DNA from: Dactylorhiza incarnata
Lineage: Eukaryota; Streptophyta; Magnoliopsida; Asparagales; Orchidaceae
Direction: 5' to 3'
DNA length: 64,000 nt
Assembly: GCA_033032865.1 (NCBI GenBank)
Contig: JAWHQI010000304.1
Span: forward strand, 2,269,001-2,333,000
Shown here piece after piece: positions 1-11,310 of the stretch. The notes beneath the pieces were generated by a model. That model made no database searches and had not been told where the DNA came from. It worked only from the letters and a program-made list of their open reading frames with translations. The first letter of the stretch is position 1; each line of letters begins with the position of its first letter. The translations under genes and the position numbers were made by a program.

Positions 1-560
1 ACTCTTATTTAATTGGAATAATGTGTTGATCATCAGTTCCTGTGATAATGATATCATCCACATACAATAAGAATATTGGTAAATTTATCCTTCCTGTAGA
101 CAAAGACTGAGTGATCAGAAGTACAATGAGAAAAATCTAAACTCAGTAGTTTGTTACTTAGTTTTTCAAACCAAACCGAGGTGATTGTTTGAGGCCATAC
201 AAGGCCTTCTTGAGGCGACCCCTGTCCTTTGGGAACATCCATGCCCGATGGAGGAGTCATGTAGATTTCTTCCTTTAATTCACCGTGGAGAAAGACATTT
301 TTTACATCAAGTTGGTACAAAGGCCAAGGCTTGTGGGGCGCAATAGACAGCAAAATTCTAACAGAATTCATTTTAGCAACGTGAGCAAATGTCTCTTAGA
401 AGTCAATTCTATCAATCTGGGTAAAGGTTTTAGCAACCAGTCTTGCTTTATATCTATCAAGAGTGTCATCTTGAAGATATTTAATAGTATATATCCATTT
501 GCACCCGACAGCATGACGCCCATGCAGAATTAGGACAATTTCCCAAGTATTTTGATGTTG
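1..560 (-). pseudogene. Ty1/copia reverse transcriptase remnant
   Basis: Read on the minus strand, this stretch gives the N-terminal part of a copia reverse transcriptase. It contains GCKWIYTIKY, DRYKARLVAK, then QLDVKNVFLHGELKEEIYM, the conserved copia segment ahead of the catalytic YVDD block. An in-frame stop interrupts the segment between IDRIDF and ETFAHVAK, and the frame shifts just after the GMDVPKGQ segment. The rest of the domain lies left of the window. It is a decayed copy in the intron upstream of the first visible MO25-like exon. The copia assignment is firm; the element's ends cannot be seen. Confidence 0.85.
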
Positions 561-659
561 GAGAGCATCCATCTCCTACTTCATAGCCTTCGTCCAGTGG
601 GGATTCAAACTAACTTTGAAAAACTGTTAGGTAAAAACTTCTGAAAAACTGTCCAGTGG

Positions 660-880
660 GGATTCAAACTAAAGTTGAGAGGTATTGTTCATGACAACAT
701 CTATTACGACTTTACCTTGGTCGTCATTTTTCGTGTGGTAGAAAGAGCTTGTCTTGACTTTCATGCCTTGAAGTTTGAATAATGTCATCCATAAAGAGAT
801 CAAAAAGATAGGACCATGATTGCTTACATTGCTGCTCAACATGTCGTGCATTTTGATGATCGGCTGAACCAAAACATTGA
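660..880 (-). pseudogene. Ty3/gypsy integrase fragment
   Basis: The minus strand encodes a short stretch resembling the gypsy integrase core around the second catalytic Asp: LWMTLFKLQGMKVK followed by FYHTKNDDQGKVV. This matches the usual pattern of a phenylalanine-rich segment, LQGT-K-L, then AYHPQTDGQ-EV. The catalytic HPQTDGQ block is degenerate. It is isolated, with no other gypsy domain adjoining, so it is an old fragment beside the copia remnant. The call rests on one motif. Confidence 0.5.
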
Positions 881-2469
881 CGAGGATGGCAACTGAATCA
901 ATTCATGTGTTGTGGAGGAGGTTCAAAATTTTGCCTTCATGTAGTTTGGCGAGACTAACAACTTGCGAGTGGTAGGCTGATTAAAAGGACTGAGGTGTGA
1001 GCAAAGGCAGAAGAAAACAACTTTAAAGAAAGCTGTCAGAGAGGGTTGTTGTACGATTGGCTAATCTTTCAAAAAAAAGGTTAGTGAGTACTGCTGTTGA
1101 CTGCATTAGCTTGAAAACCACATTTGGTAGTCTACATAGGCAGTGAAACTAAAGTGTGTCTCGAGGGACATAATGAACACATTACAAAATGAAAATTGGT
1201 GGTTGTTGTGCATCCATTAAACCGTTCAAAATCTTGGTCAACTATGTAGAAGGATGCAATGGTGTCGCATTGTTTGTCGGAAGATTAGTGGTTGAAGAAA
1301 AATTGATTGATTTGAATATCCAACTGAGGGGTTTAGTGTCATCGAAATAAGGAAACTACAAGATGATTGGTGGTGGTTTAGGATTGTGGTGTTGTTCATC
1401 CGTGTGAAGACAAGATTTAAGTCGGGAGCAGATGGTGATTTGAGGTGATTGTGGTGGCGGGTTGATACAAAGTTGTTTGTGCCTTCCTTCTCTCAACATG
1501 GAGGAGTGGGTAAATGACTGATGTCAAAAGGCATGGGAGGTGTTGAGGTTGATGAGGTGACATATCGCATATTTAAGTTTTTGTAAGCATATGCCACCCA
1601 ATAATAGTATCACCTTTTGAAGAAGAGTAAAAATCCAAGAAATGGGTTTAGGGGAAAACGTAAACAAATTTAATAGATAGTATATTCTCTACCTCGTGAC
1701 TAGAAGAGTTTCTCTTTGTATACTTTACTTGACATTTTACAAAATTGTACGTAATCATCCTGCAAATAACATGAAAATATTGTTTAAAGTGGCATTTGCA
1801 AAAGCCAACTGATTGACACTTAACAAGGTTTATCGATAAGAAGTACTTGCAAATTAACACTTGACAAGATTACTCGACATAAGTACTCGACAACTTCAAG
1901 TTGATTGATCCTTTAGTGAGTCCATATACTCGACAAAAATAGTCGACAATTGTTTTAATGGGGATGTCGAAGGCGCATAGATTGTTAAGGACCGCCACCC
2001 CTCGAGCCCCGCTTGTGTTGAAAAAGCCATTTGTGGGACTTGCACGAAGGCACACAGTGCCTAGGACCATATTTATTAATAGAGGAGGAATGCATGGAGG
2101 CACTTATGGGAAAGAATCATGTCACAGGGAATTTATATGGGAATGCATGTGGATGCATTTAGCCAGGACACCCGGATCAGATGACTCAGAATGTCCGAAC
2201 CGATCAGGTATCAAATACAACTCGAAAATAAAAATAAGTACATGAAATTGACTCGGAACGACCACCCAGACGCATCCGTGGACTCGAATAATCTGAACGA
2301 ATCACCGCCTCCTGCAGGAATAGTGAATGACTGATTTGTTATTAATTATTCTAGTAAGTAGGGCAAAAATTCATGTTAAGTTGTATACTACAACAATTTC
2401 TAAATTTATTTGCAAAATGATAGCGCCATACTTTCTAATAGCATTGACTTAGCTGAAAATGAATTGCAG
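881..2469. other. Intronic sequence without recognisable feature
   Basis: I see no coding, repeat or RNA feature here apart from short chance ORFs. By position it belongs to the intron upstream of the first visible MO25-like exon. It ends in a splice acceptor (ttgcag at 2464-2469). Confidence 0.5.
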
Positions 2470-2529
2470 GAGCTCATGACAAGGCATAGATCAACTGTTG
2501 CTGAATTTCTTTCCAAAAACTATGACTGG
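2470..2529 (+). CDS. MO25: MO25-like gene, internal exon (first visible)
   Basis: Sixty bases between an AG acceptor (ttgcag) and a GTATGT donor encode ELMTRHRSTVAEFLSKNYDW, which matches the MO25/CAB39 family segment LLTRHKSTVAEFLSKNYDW. MO25 proteins are helical-repeat scaffolds. In animals they activate LKB1 with STRAD, and in plants they partner germinal-centre-type kinases in growth and polarity. The exon starts and ends in phase 0. Earlier exons coding for roughly the N-terminal half are not seen and presumably lie left of the window. The next exon is 13.9 kb downstream, across an intron full of retrotransposons. The family call is strong because all six exons fit in order. Confidence 0.88.
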
Positions 2530-2640
2530 GTATGTTATATCCTCTTTTGAAACAATGAATTATGGTTAATGCTTCATTTCTTGTAATTTAAAATTAAACT
2601 TTTATCTAACAGATATTGCCAAATTAAATTCAACGGATGA

Positions 2641-2755
2641 TGTAGAATTAGAGCTTCAATTTCTATTAACACATACATACATGTATATATACCTTTACAA
2701 CATCTCTATACGCACCACTCCTAAACGCACACCACATCTAAAATACACGCAAACA
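2641..2755 (-). repeat. Copia-1 3' LTR (115 bp)
   Basis: It begins TGTAGAATT and ends AAACA, the TG..CA termini of an LTR, and matches 13236-13352 with a few substitutions and a 2-bp indel. On the minus strand the adjoining bases read TTGAGGAGGAG, a polypurine tract that marks this as the 3' LTR. Such short LTRs leave little room for U3, so the promoter must be compact. Confidence 0.9.
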
Positions 2756-2762
2756 CTCCTCC

Positions 2763-3187
2763 TCAAGGTGGGTGAAAGATATTTACTAAACCCATCTTGT
2801 CAGAGTTTCTAATCATCTCCTTCGAGCTAAGCCCTTTGGTCAAACAATCTGCGGCCTGATCATTGCTTGTATTGTAACTAAGCTCCAGTAGCCCACTTTC
2901 CAGCTTCTCTTTTATGAAGAGCTTATCAATCTCGATATACTTGATCCTATCATGTTGAACTGGGCTGTTTGCAATACTGATAGATGTCTGGCTGTCACAC
3001 CACAGCTTCATCTTATCTCCTCGATCCAATTTCAGCTCCATCAGCATTCCCTTTAGCCACAGAAGTTCAGCAACCCCCAATGTCATAGCTCGGTATTCTG
3101 CATCTGCTGTCGATCTGGCCAACACTGATTGCTTCTTGCTCCTCCAGGAGACCAAATTGCCTCCTACAAACATGCAATTGCCAGAGG
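2763..3187 (-). pseudogene. Copia-1 RNase H, C-terminal part
   Basis: The minus strand encodes a copia RNase H from GGNLVSWRSKKQ through STADAEYRAM and LWCDSQTSISIANSP to the terminal KGLSSKEM region. The ADAEYRA and CDSQ motifs carry the catalytic Glu and Asp. The preceding part, ending at IDGRRS, lies on the other side of Gypsy-1 at 8674-8885. Joining the two across the TGGAT target site keeps the frame, which proves that Gypsy-1 jumped into this gene. Confidence 0.9.
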
Positions 3188-3192
3188 TGGAT
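3188..3192. repeat. Gypsy-1 target-site duplication, left (TGGAT)
   Basis: TGGAT directly precedes the 5' LTR of Gypsy-1 and recurs directly after the 3' LTR at 8669-8673. This is a perfect 5-bp duplication within the Copia-1 RNase H sequence. Confidence 0.95.
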
Positions 3193-3659
3193 TGTTACCG
3201 ATCTCGGAGCGGAAGACCCACCATGGCAGGTGTACACGCGGAGGGGACGCGAGACGCGAGACGCGTGAGACGAATGGTTCGATGGAGAACGAAGGAACTG
3301 GACCTATGGGTTAATTGAATTGCGGTGTGCGGTTATCAATTTATGTTTATGCTTTAGGGTTTTGTTTGGGCCCTCACTATAAGAGGGGAACTCTTGTATG
3401 TTTGTTTTTATCTTTGGATCATCTATCTTAGGAGGGGCTGCTCCCCCTTATCTTCCTTCTCCCTCTTTTCCTCTCCCTCTCTCTCTCTCTCTCTCTTTCG
3501 CCGGTTCGAAACTCACCCGCTGTCGCCGCTGCTGTCGCCCAGCGTCAGCCAGACCGTTAGCCACCCGCTGTCGCCGCCGCTGTCGCCCAGCGTCAGTCCG
3601 ATCGTCAGCTAGCCGTTGTCGCCGCGCCCATCCGCCAGCCGATATCCTAGGCAGTAACA
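3193..3659 (+). repeat. Gypsy-1 5' LTR
   Basis: 467 bp from TGTTACCGAT to GCAGTAACA. It holds a TATA-like motif (CTATAAGAGGGG near 3379), a CT-rich run near 3477-3500 and an 8-bp duplication (gacgcgag) absent from the 3' LTR. It otherwise matches 8207-8668 almost perfectly. Confidence 0.95.
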
Positions 3660-3660
3660 A

Positions 3661-3677
3661 TTTGGTCCGACCTCGCC
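3661..3677 (+). other. Gypsy-1 primer-binding site region
   Basis: TTTGGTCCGACC lies one base after the 5' LTR. The same motif, TTTGGTCCGACC or TTTGGTCCGGTC, adjoins the 5' LTR of Gypsy-2 and of the gag-only element on the minus strand, so it is a conserved priming site. I do not assign the tRNA species. Confidence 0.75.
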
Positions 3678-3722
3678 GTCCCGCCCGCCTTCGCGCCGCC
3701 GGTCGCCGTAACCTCTGCTACC

Positions 3723-6700
3723 ATGGCCCCCAACACCCGCTCGCAGGACAACCTTGATGATAACGACGCTACCCGGAGCCGTCTCGACCGCCATGACGAG
3801 CGCCTCGACGCGTTCAAATCCGCCCTCGACTCCCAGAAGTCCTCCATCGACAACATCGCCGCCGGCCAAGCCCTCCTACTCAGCCGCCTCGACGCCCTAG
3901 CGGCGCTGCCACACTTCTCCGGCCCGTCAGGCTCGGCGTCTCCTCACGACGCGGCCTCCATTCTGGGCATGCCGCCGCCGCTCTACCCTCCCGCACCGGC
4001 CATCGCCGATGCCCCCGCCGGCCGCCCGCCCCTCGCCCTCGATATCCCCTCCTTCTCCGGGGTGGATCCGTTAGGGTGGGTGGCTAGAGCGGAACAGTTT
4101 TTCGACCTCAACAACACCCCGCTGGGGGACAGGGTGAGCACCGCCATCGTCGGTCTGGACGGATCCGCACTGCATTGGGCGCGTTGGCTACGCCAAGTGC
4201 AGCCCCTTATTTCCTGGAACGAGTTCAAACAAGAAATGGTCAGCCGCTATGACTCCCGTTACACTGGATCCGCGGTGGAGCGCCTTTGCACAACACGCCA
4301 AACGTCCTCTGTAGACAATTACATTGATGAATTCATCGCTCTCGCCACACAGGTTCCGGGCCTGCCGCCCGATCACTACCTGGGGTTCTTCCTTCAAGGC
4401 CTATTGCCCAACATACGCTCCCGGATCCGTACACATCACCCTCGGACAGTCTCCGACGCCCTGGAGTTAGCCCGTGCGGTTGAAGCCGATTTGGGCACCC
4501 GTCCGTGGTCGGGCGGGGGCCACCCTCCTCCTCGTCCTCCTGCGCATCGGGAAGTGCAACCTCGACCACCGCCAGCGGCTGGCCACCGTCCGCCGCGACC
4601 GGACAACCCCCACCGTCTCTCCAACAATGACTACAATGAACTCCGTCGAAAAGGTCTGTGCTTCCGATGTCGCCAGCCATACTCTCCTCACCACGTCTGC
4701 ACCGTCAAGGAATTCCACGCAATTATTGGGGATGGCGACCTCGATAGTCCCGAACTGGGAAGCGACGAGTTCGACCCTCCGGCGGATACACCTCCGGGGG
4801 AGACGGAGGGGGCACCCCTCAATGTTCTGGACCTTCCATTTTACTCCGTGGGGGGCCTCACCGGACCGCAGACGATGAAACTCGCGGGGGAAATTCGGGG
4901 CCGTCCCGTCATCATCATGATTGATAGTGGAGCTAGTCATAATTTTCTCTCGGCCTCGGTGGCGCGTGACCTCGACCTTCTCATCACGCCCTCCCCCACA
5001 TTTTCGGTGTGTTTGGGGGATGGCCGTCGCCGACCAACGCTGGGTCAGTGTTCGGACGTCTCTCTTTCCCTCGGCTCGGGCACTTTCACGGCGGACTTCT
5101 ACATGTTCGACCTTGGCGGCATCGACGCAATCTTGGGCGTCGCATGGCTTCAGACGTTAGGGGATGTCCGTGTGAATTGGGCCAGCCGTACGATGGTGTT
5201 CCAACACCAGGGCCGCCCCTGTCGCTTGGTGGGCGACTCGACTCTCCTCCGTTCACCGATTTCATGCCGAGCTCTCAACCGCGTCACGGACGTGGACTTC
5301 TCCGCGTGCTTATGGGTTGTGGAGGCCACCCAGCCGGACAGCTCGCCTGTGGCTCCCGCGGTTCAGCTTCTCCTGGACGAGTTCGCGGACATCTTCGCAC
5401 CGCCCCGGGGCCTCCCGCCGGCACGACCGACTGATCATGCCATCGTGCTCCAACCGGGAGCATCCGCAGTCTCGGTGCGCCCCTACCGTTACGGCCACGC
5501 ACAGAAAGATGAGATGGAGCGTTTGGTTCGTGAAATGCTGTTAGGCGGCCTCATCCGCCCAAGTGCCAGCCCGTTCTCTAGCCCGGTCCTCCTCGTTCGC
5601 AAGAAGGACGGGAGTTGGCGATTCTGCGTAGATTACCGGGACCTCAACAAAGTCACCGTTCCGGATAAATATCCCATCCCCGTCATCCAAGAACTCCTCG
5701 ATGAGCTCCACGGAACCGTCTACTTCACCAAGCTGGATCTCCGGGCCGGTTACCATCAAATCCGGGTCCGTCCCGAGGACGTTCCGAAGACGGCGTTTCG
5801 AACACACGACGGGCACTTCGAGTTCCTGGTCATGCCGTTCGGCCTCACCAATGCGCCGACCACATTTCAGGCCACCATGAATGATATTTTTCGGCCGGCC
5901 CTCCGTAAGCATATTCTCGTCTTTTTTGATGATATTTTGGTATTCAGTCGCTCTTGGAAGGATCATATACAGCACCTTCGTGAGGCGTTCGTGACCCTCC
6001 GTCAGCACAGCCTAGTGGTCAATCGCAAAAAGTGTTCGTTCGGCGCCACCAAAGTCAGCTACCTCGGCCACACCATCTCGTCCGACGGCGTCGCCATGGA
6101 GGAAGACAAAATCCAGGCGGTCCTCCATTGGCCCACGCCCTCCTCCCTCCGCGACGTGCGGGCATTTTTGGGGCTGACCGGCTACTACCGGAGGTTCATC
6201 CAGAACTATGGGAGTTTAGCGCGCCCTCTCACTCAATTGTTGAAGCTCTCGTAGGAGGGCTCGTTTTCGTGGCCGCCGGCGGCCATGGCCGCATTCGCCG
6301 CCCTCCAGGCGGCCCTCGTCCAAGGACTGGTATTGGCGATGCCGGATTTTCAGAAACCGTTCGTGGTGGAATGCGACGCCTCGGGGACGGGCGTGGGAGC
6401 GGTGCTGATGCAGATGGGACGGCCGGTGGCCTACTACAGCCGCGCGTTCTCGGCCGCGGTGCTGAGCCGCTCGGCCTACGAGAACGAACTGATGGCATTG
6501 GTCCTCGCGGTCCAACACTGGCGGCCATATCTCTGGGGCCGCCATTTTGTGGTTCGCACGGACCATCACAGTCTTCGCTATTTGTTACAGCAAAAAATAG
6601 CGACGCCGGCGCAACAACTATGGGTGGCCAAATTACTGGGGTACGATTTCACTATTGAGTTCCGTTCCGGCAAGACGAACCGCGCGGCAGACGCATTATC

Positions 6701-8321
6701 CCGCCACCCCCAGGCAACCGAGCTCACGGCCCTGTCCCGCCCCGTCTGGGAAGACGCCGCAACCCTTCAGCGGGAGGCAGAACAAGACCCGCACTTAGCA
6801 GCCATCCGGACGGCCCTTCTCGCCAACCCGACTGCCCACCCACCGTACTCCTTGGTCGGCGGTCGCCTGTTTCATCGGGGACGCTTGGTGATTTCAGCCA
6901 CCTCCGCGTGCATACCGCGATTGTTGGACGAGTTCCATTCTACTCCTTCCGGAGGCCATGCGGGTGCGTTCCGCACATACCGGCGCCTGGCGTCTTCTCT
7001 TTACTGGCCGCGTATGTTACAGCAGGTGAAGGCTTATGTGGCGGCCTGTTTGCCGTGCCAAAAGGCCAAATACGAAGCGATGTTCCCGAGCGGCCTGTTG
7101 CAGCCCCTACCGATTCCGGAGCGGATCTGGGAGGACATTGCCATGGACTTCGTCACGCGACTTCCCCGTTCGAATGGGTTCGACTGTGTGTTGGTGGTCG
7201 TGGACCGCCTCACGAAATACGCCCACTTCGTTCCTCTCCGCCACCCGTATACGGCGGCGACCGTCGCCGACAGCTTCATCTCCGACATCGTCCGTTTGCA
7301 TGGATTTCCCCGCTCCATTGTCAGTGACCGCGACCCCATCTTCCTCAGCAGCTTCTGGACCTCCCTATTTCGGTTGCAAGGGACGCGCCTCCGCATGAGT
7401 ACAGCTTACCATCCTCAGTCGGATGGTCAATCGGAAGTGCTGAACAGGTGTCTTGAGACGTACTTACGCTGTTTCATCGGCGAACGACCGGGTACTTGGG
7501 CCAAGTGGCTCTGCTGGGCAGAGTACTCTTACAACACGACCTATCATCATGCGGCCAACACATCTCCGTTCGAAACGGTGTACGGCCGGCCTCCTCCATC
7601 CGTGCTCCGACATCTCCCCGGCGAGTGCCCTGTGGCAAGCTTGGCCGACCATCTCCACGACCGGGATATCATTCTCGACAGCCTGAAGCATCACCTTCGT
7701 CGCGCCCAAGCGAAGATGTTATCCTTTGCAACCCGGAAGCGCCGGGACTTGACATTCCAAGTGGGCGAAAAAGTGTTCCTCAAACTGCACCCCTACCGCC
7801 AACTGACCGTCGCACGCCGCCCGTGTCCGAAGTTAGCGCCCCGTTTCTACGGGCCGTTCGAGATTATTAGCCGCATTGGGGCCGTGGCGTACCGCCTCCG
7901 TCTGCCTGCCAACAGCCGCATTCACTCGGTGTTTCATGTGTCACAGCTCCGACGGGTCGTTGGCGACCACCCCGTCGTGGACCACATTCCGGCCGACCTC
8001 GACTACCCCGGGTCCGAACCACTCTATCCAGAAGCTATTCTCGGCCGTCGACACCACCGCCCGGGGGACACCACCCAAGAAGAGATCCAAGTAGCTTGGC
8101 GCAACCGACCGGCCACCGCCGCCACGTGGCTCCTTCGGGATGACTTTCGCCGCCAGTTCCCCGATTATTGCCTTGAGGACAAGGCCAATTTCCCAGATGG
8201 CGGTATTGTTACCGATCTCGGAGCGGAAGACCCACCATGGCAGGTGTACACGCGGAGGGGACGCGAGACGCGTGAGACGAATGGTTCGATGGAGAACGAA
8301 GGAACCGGACCTATGGGTTAA
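3723..8321 (+). CDS. Gypsy-1 gag-pol polyprotein (one in-frame stop)
   Basis: The ATG at 3723 is in good plant context (ACCATGG). The frame runs to 8321, interrupted only by TAG at 6252-6254. Gag occupies about residues 1-310 and a zinc knuckle CFRCRQPYSPHHVC lies at 313-326. Protease follows with MIDSGASHNF near 399, then RT with VLLVRKKDGSWRFCVDYRDLN and the catalytic FFDDI near 735. After the stop come RNase H (VECDASGTGVGAVL, RTDHHSL), integrase (HHCC finger ending CLPCQKAK, then MDFVTRLP, SDRDPIF, GQSEVLNR for the DDE triad) and a chromodomain-like tail ending FPDYCLEDKANFPD. The last codons lie inside the 3' LTR. The stop blocks RNase H and integrase unless it is read through. Confidence 0.93.
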
Positions 8322-8668
8322 TTGAATTGCGGTGTGCGGTTATCAATTTATGTTTATGCTTTAGGGTTTTGTTTGGGCCCTCACTATAAGAGGGGAACTC
8401 TTGTATGTTTGTTTTTATCTTTGGATCATCTATCTTAGGAGGGGCTGCTCCCCCTTATCTTCCTTCTCCCTCTTTTCCTCTCCCTCTCTCTCTCTCTCTC
8501 TCTCTTTCGCCGGTTCAAAACTCACCCGCTGTCGCCGCTGCTGTCACCCAGCGTCAGCCAGACCGTTAGCCACCCGTTGTCGCCGCCGCTGTCGCCCAGC
8601 GTCAGTCCGATCGTCAGCTAGCCGTTGTCGCCGCGCCCATCCGCCAGCCGATATCCTAGGCAGTAACA
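8207..8668 (+). repeat. Gypsy-1 3' LTR
   Basis: 462 bp from TGTTACCGAT to GCAGTAACA, followed by the TGGAT duplication. The polyprotein frame enters this LTR and ends at 8321. The sequence just upstream (cagatggcggtat) must act as the polypurine tract while coding for the end of the chromodomain-like segment. Confidence 0.95.
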
Positions 8669-8673
8669 TGGAT
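8669..8673. repeat. Gypsy-1 target-site duplication, right (TGGAT)
   Basis: The copy of 3188-3192 directly after the 3' LTR. Copia-1 coding sequence resumes here. Confidence 0.95.
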
Positions 8674-10154
8674 CTCCTGCCGTCTATGTAGCTTGCCCAA
8701 TCAGAGTCACAGTAACCCTCAATCTTCATGTGCCCGTTCCTTCTGAATAACAACCCCTTTCCAGGGGCAGTCTTCAAGTATCGAAGGATCTGGTACACAA
8801 TATCCATGTGGCCCTTCCTAGGGTCATGCATATAACGACTCACCACGCTCACGACAAAGGAAATGTCCAGACGCGTGTGGCTCAAGTAAATCAGTTTCCC
8901 AACTAATTTCTGTTACATCTCTCGATCGACTAGTTCACCTGCCTCAGCATCCAGTTTGCACATCTGATCGATCGGTGTTGCAGCAGGCCTGCACCCCAAC
9001 ATTCCTGTCTCTGTAAGGAGATCCAAGACATACCTCCTTTGGGACAGAACAATTCCCTTTGCACCATAGGAAATCTCAATCCCAAGGAAATACCTTAGCA
9101 AACCCAAATCTTTTACTTCGAACTCCTTCCCCAATGCCTTCTTGAGGCGGACGATCTCCTGCTCATCGTCCCCTGTGATGATCATGTCATCCACATACAC
9201 CGCAAGTATAGTGATGTGTTGAGCTTCATTTTCCCTGAAGAACACCGTGTGATCAACATTGATCTGTCGGTATCTCATCCCAATCATGGTCTTCCTGAAT
9301 CGGTCAAACCACGCATGGGGAGACTGCTTCAAGCCATAGAGGGACTTCTTCAGTCTACAGACCTTGCCTTCGGTCTCAGCTGTGCCAAACCCCGGTGGTA
9401 TCTCCATGTACACCTCCTCCGCTAGCTCTCCATGAAGGAACGCACTCTTCACATCTAGTTGATGCAACCTCCATCCACCATTTGCTGCTAAGCTTATCAG
9501 AGTTCGGACGGTGCTCATCTTAGCCACGGGTGCAAATGTCTTGTCGTAATCGATGTCATAGGTCTGGCTATACCCCTTTGCAACCAATCGAGCCTTATAA
9601 CGCTCGACATGACCATCCGGGTTTTGCTTCAAAGTGAAAACCCATTTGCACCCTACAACCCTCTTGTTCTTTGGTAGGTGTGTCAGCTCCCAGGTTTTGT
9701 TCTTCTCAAGAGCTCTCATCTCCTCCTTCATTGCTGCTTGCAATTTTGGATCAGTTTTGGCAACCTGACAATTGTTAGGTACAATAATACTATCCAACGA
9801 GGCAATGAATGCTCCATGAGAAGAAGAGATATTATCGTAGGAGACAAAAGAAGCAAGGTCCCAACCGTATCTGTCCGGAGGGTTGCCCGCATTGCTGCGA
9901 GTAGTCCGCCGGACCGTGGTAGTAGTAGGAGGGGTACAGGGAATGATCTCACCAGAAGATGACTGTGGTGGTGAAGGTGCTCCAGGAGTAGAGACTGGCG
10001 TAGACGAGGGACTAGGTACTGGCATTCTAGGCACTGGTACTGGTTCTGCAGTCTGTTTCCCTCTCCTATGATATGTAAGCAGTTCCCCTTGAGCCGTAGG
10101 CCTCACGCCTCTCACTACCTCCTCCTGTTCTTCATTACTCCCATGCTCCCCCAC
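8674..10154 (-). pseudogene. Copia-1 reverse transcriptase and RNase H, N-terminal part
   Basis: Minus-strand reading from 10154 gives GCKWVFTLKQNPDG, ERYKARLVAKGYSQ, QLDVKSAFLHGELAEEVYME, LKKSLYGLKQSPHAWFDR, YVDDMIITGDD and the SQRRYVLDLL connection region. These are all hallmarks of a copia RT, with the YVDD catalytic pair intact. A stop near 8912 separates this from KLIYLSHTRLDIS through GYCDSDWASYIDGRRS, where Gypsy-1 interrupts RNase H. The linker upstream of RT is Pro/Ser-rich, as is usual between integrase and RT. The frame matches the end of integrase. Confidence 0.92.
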
Positions 10155-11208
10155 TGATCCTTCATGTCATACTTCCAGATCTGTCACCAAACTCTCCTTT
10201 TCTCGCCTCATACTTTCGGAATTTGGCAATTCTGGTGTGAGTTGAGCCTCCTCCTGTCGGTAGTACTGCTCCAGCTCTTTGAAGTGGACATCCAGGCTCA
10301 CGAAACTTCTTTTCTCGACTGGACTCCAGCACACGTGCCCCTTCTGAGTACCATAGTAGCCCATAAAGATACACTTTAGTGCCTTCGCATCAAGTTTTCC
10401 AACACTCGGTTTGTTGTCCTTTACAAAGCACACACAGCCGAAAACATTTAATGGAAGCATCCCTCCATTATGTCCTTGCAACTTTTGACACGGGATTTCC
10501 AACCGAGAATGCGTGATGGCATTCTGTTGGTCAATTGTGTTGTTGTTAACACAGCATACCCCCATAAGCTTTGAGGGACTTTCATGTGGAGCATCATACT
10601 CCTTGCCATCTCCATCAGATGCCTGTTTTTTCTCTCCGCCATGCCATTTTGTGCAGGTGTGTATGCACATGTTGTCTGATGCATTATCCCATGGACTGAT
10701 AGGTACTCTGCCAATGCCCGATTAGTGTACTCCGTTCCATTGTCTGACCTTAATACCTTTATCATTGTGTCGTACTGTGTTTGGACATGCTTATGGAAAT
10801 CCCGAAAACATAAAAAAACCTCACTCTTATTTTTCATCAGATATAACCAAGTGACACGCGAGGCGCAATCAATAAATGTCACAAAATATTTATAGTAATT
10901 CAAGAAACTTACGACACAAAGCCCCAAACGTCAAAATGCACAACATCAAAAAAGGAAGAGCTTATACGTCCTGTGCTAACATAAGAGCTTCTAATAAGCT
11001 TGCCTAAGTCGCATGCATCACATACAAGTTTATGTTGATTTGTTTTTTGAAACAATACAGGAAATAGTCTAGCTAAAGTGCCAAAAGAAGAATGCCACAA
11101 ACGCTGGTGATGTAGTAGAGGTGTATCCTCTGCACTCATCTTCGTTCCTCCTCCTACTGTCTCCCCCGCCATAGATATAAGAGTTGCGTCCAATCCTTCC
11201 CGATCCAA
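10155..11208 (-). pseudogene. Copia-1 integrase, frameshifted
   Basis: Three overlapping minus-strand segments cover a copia integrase. The pre-integrase zinc finger has LLHHQRLWHSSFGTLARLF and CDACDLGK (HHCC). The core has FVTFIDCASR, LRSDNGTEY and MAERKNRHLMEMAR, supplying the D, D and E residues. The C-terminal part has NVFGCVCFV and KCIFMGY. The reading frame changes near 10915 and again between 10450 and 10670, so at least two indels have disabled it. Catalytic residues are still visible, which suggests moderate age. Confidence 0.9.
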
Positions 11209-11310
11209 ATACCATAGCCCATCATGCCAGGTCCCAGTCCCAAGTATCCGCCTCGTCCCTTTCTCCTGGAAGGTTACCTTGGGAATATCAAAATATACGA
11301 CACATTTTAG

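Larger units (their letters stand above)
3193..8668 (+). mobile_element. Gypsy-1: young chromovirus-type Ty3/gypsy retrotransposon
   Basis: A complete 5,476-bp element on the + strand. LTRs at 3193-3659 and 8207-8668 share TG..CA ends and differ by about four substitutions plus small indels, so insertion was recent. The TSD is TGGAT. A TTTGGTCCGACC primer-binding region follows the 5' LTR. One polyprotein frame carries gag, protease, RT, RNase H, integrase and a C-terminal chromodomain-like segment, broken by one stop codon. Short size and short LTRs recall the Reina side of the chromoviruses, but clade placement needs a tree. It is nested in Copia-1 and is a sister family to Gypsy-2 and the gag-only element at 14166. 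Confidence 0.95.

Noticed and set aside
3398..3757. Arg-rich ORFs overlapping the Gypsy-1 5' LTR
   Set aside because: They lie in the LTR and leader and are repeated in the 3' LTR at 8401. They follow from GC- and CT-rich sequence.
4467..4940. Antisense ORFs across Gypsy-1 gag
   Set aside because: GC-rich codon use leaves the complementary frames open. The sense frame has clear gag, protease and RT motifs.
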